A stretch of 64,000 nt of DNA from Trogon surrucura (Eukaryota > Chordata > Aves > Trogoniformes > Trogonidae). A program made the translations under genes and the position numbers. The notes beneath the pieces are model-generated. The model did no database searches. It saw only the letters and a list, made by a program, of their open reading frames with translations, and was not told the DNA's origin. Below are positions 59,339 to 64,000 of this stretch, one piece after another. Location: positions 3,115,501 through 3,179,500 of the forward strand of contig CM036639.1 in assembly GCA_020746105.1 (NCBI GenBank), read 5' to 3'. Numbering within the stretch: position 1 is the stretch's first letter; each line of letters starts with the position of its first letter.

Positions 59339-62300
59339 CTTGGATTTATTAAAAATACTGACCTACCAAGAGCCACCCGCAGAGCTGTCCTCCTCCAACC
59401 CCCCCCCATGGTTCCTGTAACGCAGCCACCGCCCAACGCCACCCCCGGCACGGGCGCAAGCACCCACGCACACGGACTCCGTGCCCTCATCTGCTCTTTC
59501 CAGCCCCTTCTGCACATGAACTCAGCTACCCGGAGCACAGATCCTGACGGAGCTGGAGTCCTCGTCGTGCCTGATGCGCTGCCAAGCGCTCCAGAACCTG
59601 CGGGAGCCGGGGGCTGCACCTTCGTGTGAGAATAACAGCCGCAAGCGTGGGGCTTGAGTTGTGAAGTTGTGTGCAGGGCAGGAGGGTTTGGGCTGCCGGC
59701 TTCCCCGCTTTCTACACGCCCGTCGCCGCGTTTCTGAGAAGCGTATTTACAAGTTTGTTATCGCTGCAGTAAATCTGCAGGTGTTTGCTTTCAAGGTGTG
59801 AGCAGGTTGGCGTGGAAAGGCAAAGCTTTCTTCAATCCCTGACCTAAACCAAATAATAAAATGGGTCAGGGAGCAGGGCTTTTCCCCCGGGACGCATACC
59901 TGGCTCGCTGTCAGGTCGACCCGAGTCATATTGCTCAACGCGAAGGGTGCGAACGAGGAGATACGGTGAAACGTCTGCTTTCCCTAAAGTTTGGCCTCAC
60001 GCGCTGATGGTGATGGCGGCGACGTGTGTGTACGTGGGTCTAGGGCTCTGAGGGAGCCTTTGAAGCAGCACAATCCTTGCTCATCATCCTCACGCTGATC
60101 TCGCTGCCCTGCCGCGCGCTGCTGATAACTCCTCGGGATGAAAGCTGGCTCCGTCTCTTCCGTTTCGCGGGGCACAGATCCGACTCTGACATCCAGACCA
60201 TCTTTGGTCTGAGGCTCTGGCTTATCACCGCCTCGGGAGATACAGCCATACGCTCTCCTCAGAACAGGGGGGTTATTTTCACCCCTCCTCGGAGTCCCCC
60301 AGACTTCAAGAAAAGCATCCCAACTATAAAAGGGCAGGATGTTGGCTATTATCTCAGAACATCTCAATTTATAGAGACTCCTCCAGTCCTGAAGCGCAGG
60401 CCTGTGTGTGGGATCGCTCGCTGGAGTCCACAGATGCTTTTTATAAATGTCTGTGGGACTAAAACTGCTCGCTGCTCTGGATCCTCAGAGAAGGGGGCTG
60501 GGCATGGAGGCAAATATCGAGGTATATAGCTACAGAGATGTAGAGGTACATACCGTGCCTGTTCAAGCGCATCGTTCCAACCTGCTGTGGTACAAATCAG
60601 CTCGGGTTTATCCTAAAGAGACAGAACAAGTGCCCAAAGTAAAGCGTGGCTGGCTGTTACCCCGACAGTGCTTGAAGGGCTGGATTTCACAGCCCTCGCT
60701 TTTTTTTTTCTCCTAGTTTGCCGTGTCATTTTCCACTGTTCTCTTTCTGTCTGCCTCTCTGGGTTTAATTTACGGTGTCACTCCTTCTGCACAGAAGCTG
60801 GAGGCTCAAACACAAGGCTTGGACCCTGCGCATGGGAGCACGAGCGCAGCCTCTCGGCTTGCCAGGGCAGGAACATCACAGCTTGCAGAGCCCCCCGTTC
60901 CTGTAATGGCTTTCCTCTGCAAGCTCGGGCAGGTCCCCTGCCTCTCCTCTGCTCGGTTCCTCTCCGCAACAGCACGTTCCTCTGCAGGAGTCAGTGCCAC
61001 GGTGGTGGCGAGGGCAGGCGTGACCCCAGAGCGAACGCGCAGCGAGCGGTGTCCTTTCTCACCCTGTCACCACGGTCCTCTGAGCAGGCTAGAACACGGG
61101 TAGCGCACTAAAGATGTGAGATGCCCAGATTGTCCCTAATGGGAGCTGTAGAAATACCACAGACAGAAGCTAAAATCTAATCTTGCATCTGTAAACAGCG
61201 TATGTTGCTTTTTATGAGCATTTGAATCAAGCGGTGGGAATTGAAAGCAGCTGTTGCGCAGGAACGAGCAAGTGGCAGCTGAAGTCAACCACGTCGGCAC
61301 AAACGCCTTCAATTTCCAGTCAAAGTCACGGAGCGAAGACTTTGAAATAAGGAACAAATCAAAGAAAAGTGTTTTCTCCTCCCAGGTGTTCTCCTGATGG
61401 GAGGGCTGAGTTATCTGTCATGAATTATTCACCACTTCTAACGATGCTGTGATGGTTTTTTTTGCAGGGAGGCAGAGGGAGTGAGCTGCCAGCTTGCGTC
61501 GCACAGCCCCCAGACAGCCCCTGGCTGTGAACACGCCGTCTGTCTGCGGAGGAACCATCCGGGAACCCTGTCCTGGCTGGGCTCCTTCCCAGCAGGACAC
61601 CACCTGCACCCTGGGGACCCGCTGTCCCGTGAGGGTGAAGGTGGGACCTGGCTCAGAAACACCCGTCACTTCCTCGTTTTCCTTCCCCCTTGCTGATTCA
61701 TCAGCAAAACCATCCTTCAAAACTAGACTTTTGGACCTGTCAATGATCTAGAAGAAAACAATGGTTTTAATGATTATTTTTTTTCTCCCACATCTAGTGG
61801 TCATAAAATCCCCCGCTCTGTGGGAACCTCCTGCTACCTCTGGTAGCTCCAAGGGGGTCTCCTCCATCGCTGAGTAGTCCAAAGCCAAAGCAGAGATACC
61901 GTTTAAGGGAGGAAGGAATGAAATTTAATGAGCCAAACGTCACAGGAAAAACCTGAGGAGAATATCTTAAGGTTTAAAACCAAGTTGCGGACGTCTCATT
62001 GTACACCGAGGCTTGAGCGCACGCACGCGGAGGCCAACTCTTCCCGGTGGGCTCGTGCGAGACCTCTCTGTGGGTGTGCGACGTCCAGGGAGGAAGGGAT
62101 GTGGACGGAGGAATCTCTCAGTTCATGGTGCTCAGGTGGGTTCGGACATTTCCAAGAGCCTGGGGAGACAAGCACGAGAGGGTTTAACGCACTGATTCTT
62201 GGAGACGAGGGTGCTCCTTGGCAGGTGAACCCAAAATGTCAGTAGGTGGAGTTCCACACCGTTAAAAAAGAAGCGTTACGCGCAAATAGTTTTGGGTAGA

Positions 62301-62747
62301 ATTCAATCTCCTTGGCATTTTTTGCCACCAAACCACCCCTATTGCTGAGCTGATGAACAGGAACTGGGGAGAAATTAATTAAAAACAAGGCAAGAAGGTT
62401 GCTGAACATTCCGAGGGCAGGTTTCTGTCCGTCTCCATTTGCTCCTTCTGATGTTTAAAAGAGATTGTAGAGGGGTGGGGAAAGAGATTTTTATAAATGT
62501 TTAAGTCATGTATTTAGCAGTCTCTGGAGGTCCTTTTTTTTCTTTCTTTTTTTTTTTTTTTTTGCCTGCTGCCTTTTGCACAGCTGAGGAGAGGACAAAT
62601 GTTTAAGAAAAGTAAGCGAGGTAACGAAACCGCAAGAAACGGGCAGGGGAAGCTGGGACCAGCTCCTAATAATTTGGATTTTCTTTTAAATTGAGTAGAT
62701 TTCAGAAGGACAGTCCACCCTAAAAGAAACCAGTTTCTCTGTTTTCC
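59339..62747. other. Region without a recognised gene
   Basis: Upstream flank of CDC27. Several open frames of 60-150 codons occur on both strands but none resembles a known family or has convincing paired splice sites. A T run of 17 bases lies near 62547-62563. Confidence 0.5.
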
Positions 62748-62947
62748 TCAGGCAGACTTAGAAGAACAGAAAAAAAGCGTAACAAGCATCAATGGTACGT
62801 TTTCCATATTCTGTCTGATGTTAGTGGGAATGTTGGTATTTCTCAGTTCAGAAATTACCTCCTTTAGTGTTTTATTAAGCATCAAGTCTGCTGCGGGTTT
62901 TCCAATATTTATTTCCACTGGCTGCTCTTTGATGACCACCTCAGCTC
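62748..62947 (-). CDS. Putative exon of an unrecognised gene (downstream end uncertain)
   Basis: After an AACCCACCAG acceptor (exon base 62947) an open frame reads AEVVIKEQPVEINIGKPAAD LMLNKTLKE (continuous) and then VISELRNTNIPTNIRQNMEN. It stays open to a TGA at 62748. A reasonable donor AG|GTAATT occurs after 62859, so the exon may be only 89 nt; a weaker donor follows 62799. The frame joins the segment at 63299-63342 exactly, which is the main support. I do not recognise the family, and no membrane segment or motif is evident. Confidence 0.4.
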
Positions 62948-63145
62948 CTGGTGGGTTAGAAAACGTTATCACCATAAACCACGCCAGCCTCTTTCTTTCT
63001 GAGCCTCGTTCTTTCTCTTTTCTGAGAAAATCAACACAACGACCGCGACTGACGCTCACGGGGTTGGTGCTGTCCCGATGAATTTTAACTGGCACGAGTT
63101 ACAAATGAGGTTCGTTACCACGAAAGCAGTTTTGTGCTTACAGAG

Positions 63146-63212
63146 CTGTGATTACTCCTACTATTAATCCTATTATTATTCATATTATTAATTATTCCCA
63201 TTATTAATCCAA
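63146..63212 (+). repeat. Imperfect ATT-rich simple repeat
   Basis: Repeated 'attatta', 'attaatcc' and 'attatt' units between the two putative exons; simple-sequence expansion. Confidence 0.75.
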
Positions 63213-63298
63213 TGCGGGTTTGCTTGTGGGGTTTGGGTGTTGGTTCCTCTGCCCCCGCCTGTTGGACACAATTTGGGAGGGAACACAAATAAACTCAC

Positions 63299-63342
63299 CT
63301 GAAGTGTCTTCTTTCAGCCAGACATGATGTGCTTGACGAAAG
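63299..63342 (-). CDS. Putative 44-nt exon joined in frame to 62748-62947
   Basis: Bounded by a TCCTCAG acceptor (exon base 63342) and a strong CAG|GTGAGT donor (last base 63299). Translates FRQAHHVWLKEDTS and, with the split Gly codon, continues directly into the next segment. Product and the rest of the gene are unknown. Confidence 0.4.
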
Positions 63343-64000
63343 CTGAGGAGGAACCGAGAAAGGAGAGCGTGAGAGGTTAAAGCACGCTCTGAGCTGTGGT
63401 GGGACGGGCAGGGGGGCAGCGGGGGTTCCCCCAGCCCTGGCACCCCCGGGATAAAGGGGACGTGCTGTGCCAGGACTGAGTTTTCTCCTTCTGTTCCCAC
63501 ATGGGCCCCAAACCTCATCAGTGATACCCACCCCCTCCTGGAGAAGAGCTGGTATCTCCATCCCCAGTTTCCTGCGGCTGAGTGAAATGGGTACCCTCTT
63601 CCTCCAGGCTCTGCAATTTTGGGGATTCCCAGATTTAACCACCCCCTGTTCCAGATTTTCACCCCCTTGGAGCCACGAGCCATCTCCAAATGTTCCCAGT
63701 TAGCCTCTGCTATGAAAGATGCTGGGTTTGTTTATTTTTGATAGCTTGCAACAAAACGCTGCCAAAACTGCAGATAAACCAGTCCTGAAACATTTGAAAA
63801 CACGCTGTCCTCAGCTGCTTTTACTGGAAATCACTGGCACAGCCACCTTGTTCCCACCCCAGCTGACACGTCTCAGCTCTCCGCAGAGAGGCTTTGGAGA
63901 GTGGTCCCACAGCTCCTTCTCGGTTAGCACCGATGTCCTCACAGAGGACGTATTTTGCACTCTAAGACAAGACAACCGCATTTGAGATGCCCCCGATGGG
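63343..64000. other. Right-edge region, no gene recognised
   Basis: If the putative minus-strand gene is real, this holds its upstream intron. I could not identify a further exon. Confidence 0.45.

Noticed and set aside
59984-60529. Overlapping 127-codon minus and 150-codon plus frames with protein-like stretches
   Set aside because: No family resemblance and no convincing splice sites on either strand; mutual antisense openness is expected by chance.
1-64000. CRISPR array, phage, bacterial operon or defence system
   Set aside because: No regularly spaced direct repeats, no ribosome-binding-site-led gene strings; the spliced genes and CR1 elements show a vertebrate nuclear genome.

Overview
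The window is vertebrate nuclear DNA, almost certainly from a bird. It carries CR1-type LINE 3' ends and a short interspersed element with a tRNA-Ile-like head joined to a CR1-like tail (about 47402-47566). That architecture is known from passerine birds, so a songbird is the best guess, though one degraded copy cannot prove it. Both recognised genes are compact, have long introns by bacterial standards and canonical GT-AG splice sites, and start in CpG islands. There are no bacterial or viral genes and no CRISPR array.

Two genes lie head-to-tail, both on the minus strand. On the right is a complete CDC27 (APC3, a TPR scaffold of the anaphase-promoting complex). It has 19 coding exons from the ATG at 58425 to the stop at 30053, and I placed every junction by reading frame and splice site. 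Its 3' UTR probably runs to about 27.29 kb. The predicted protein is 826 aa, or 834 aa if a second in-frame donor in exon 18 is used. On the left is the 5' part of KANSL1 (scaffold of the NSL/MOF histone acetyltransferase complex). The large first coding exon is complete (ATG 4021, donor after 2718); the remaining exons lie left of the window.

KANSL1 seems to have two alternative promoters, each in a CpG island. The proximal one (about 13.7-15.4 kb) has a donor at 14486 and CTCF-, NRF1- and ZNF143-like sites. The distal one (about 22.2-23.6 kb) has a donor at 23092, a pair of CCAAT boxes and an extra internal leader exon (22344-22492). That extra exon would put a well-contexted upstream ATG, and a 98-codon reading frame overlapping the KANSL1 start, into distal transcripts only. 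A GC-rich minisatellite (about 23.64-24.02 kb) sits immediately upstream of the distal promoter.

To the right of CDC27 are its CpG-island promoter (about 57.9-58.8 kb), a CR1 3' end (about 59.04-59.34 kb), mostly empty sequence, and at 62.75-63.34 kb two minus-strand segments that splice in frame and may be part of an unrecognised gene. The rest is intronic or intergenic DNA with simple repeats. The two genes do not form one pathway: CDC27 acts in mitotic ubiquitination and KANSL1 in chromatin acetylation.
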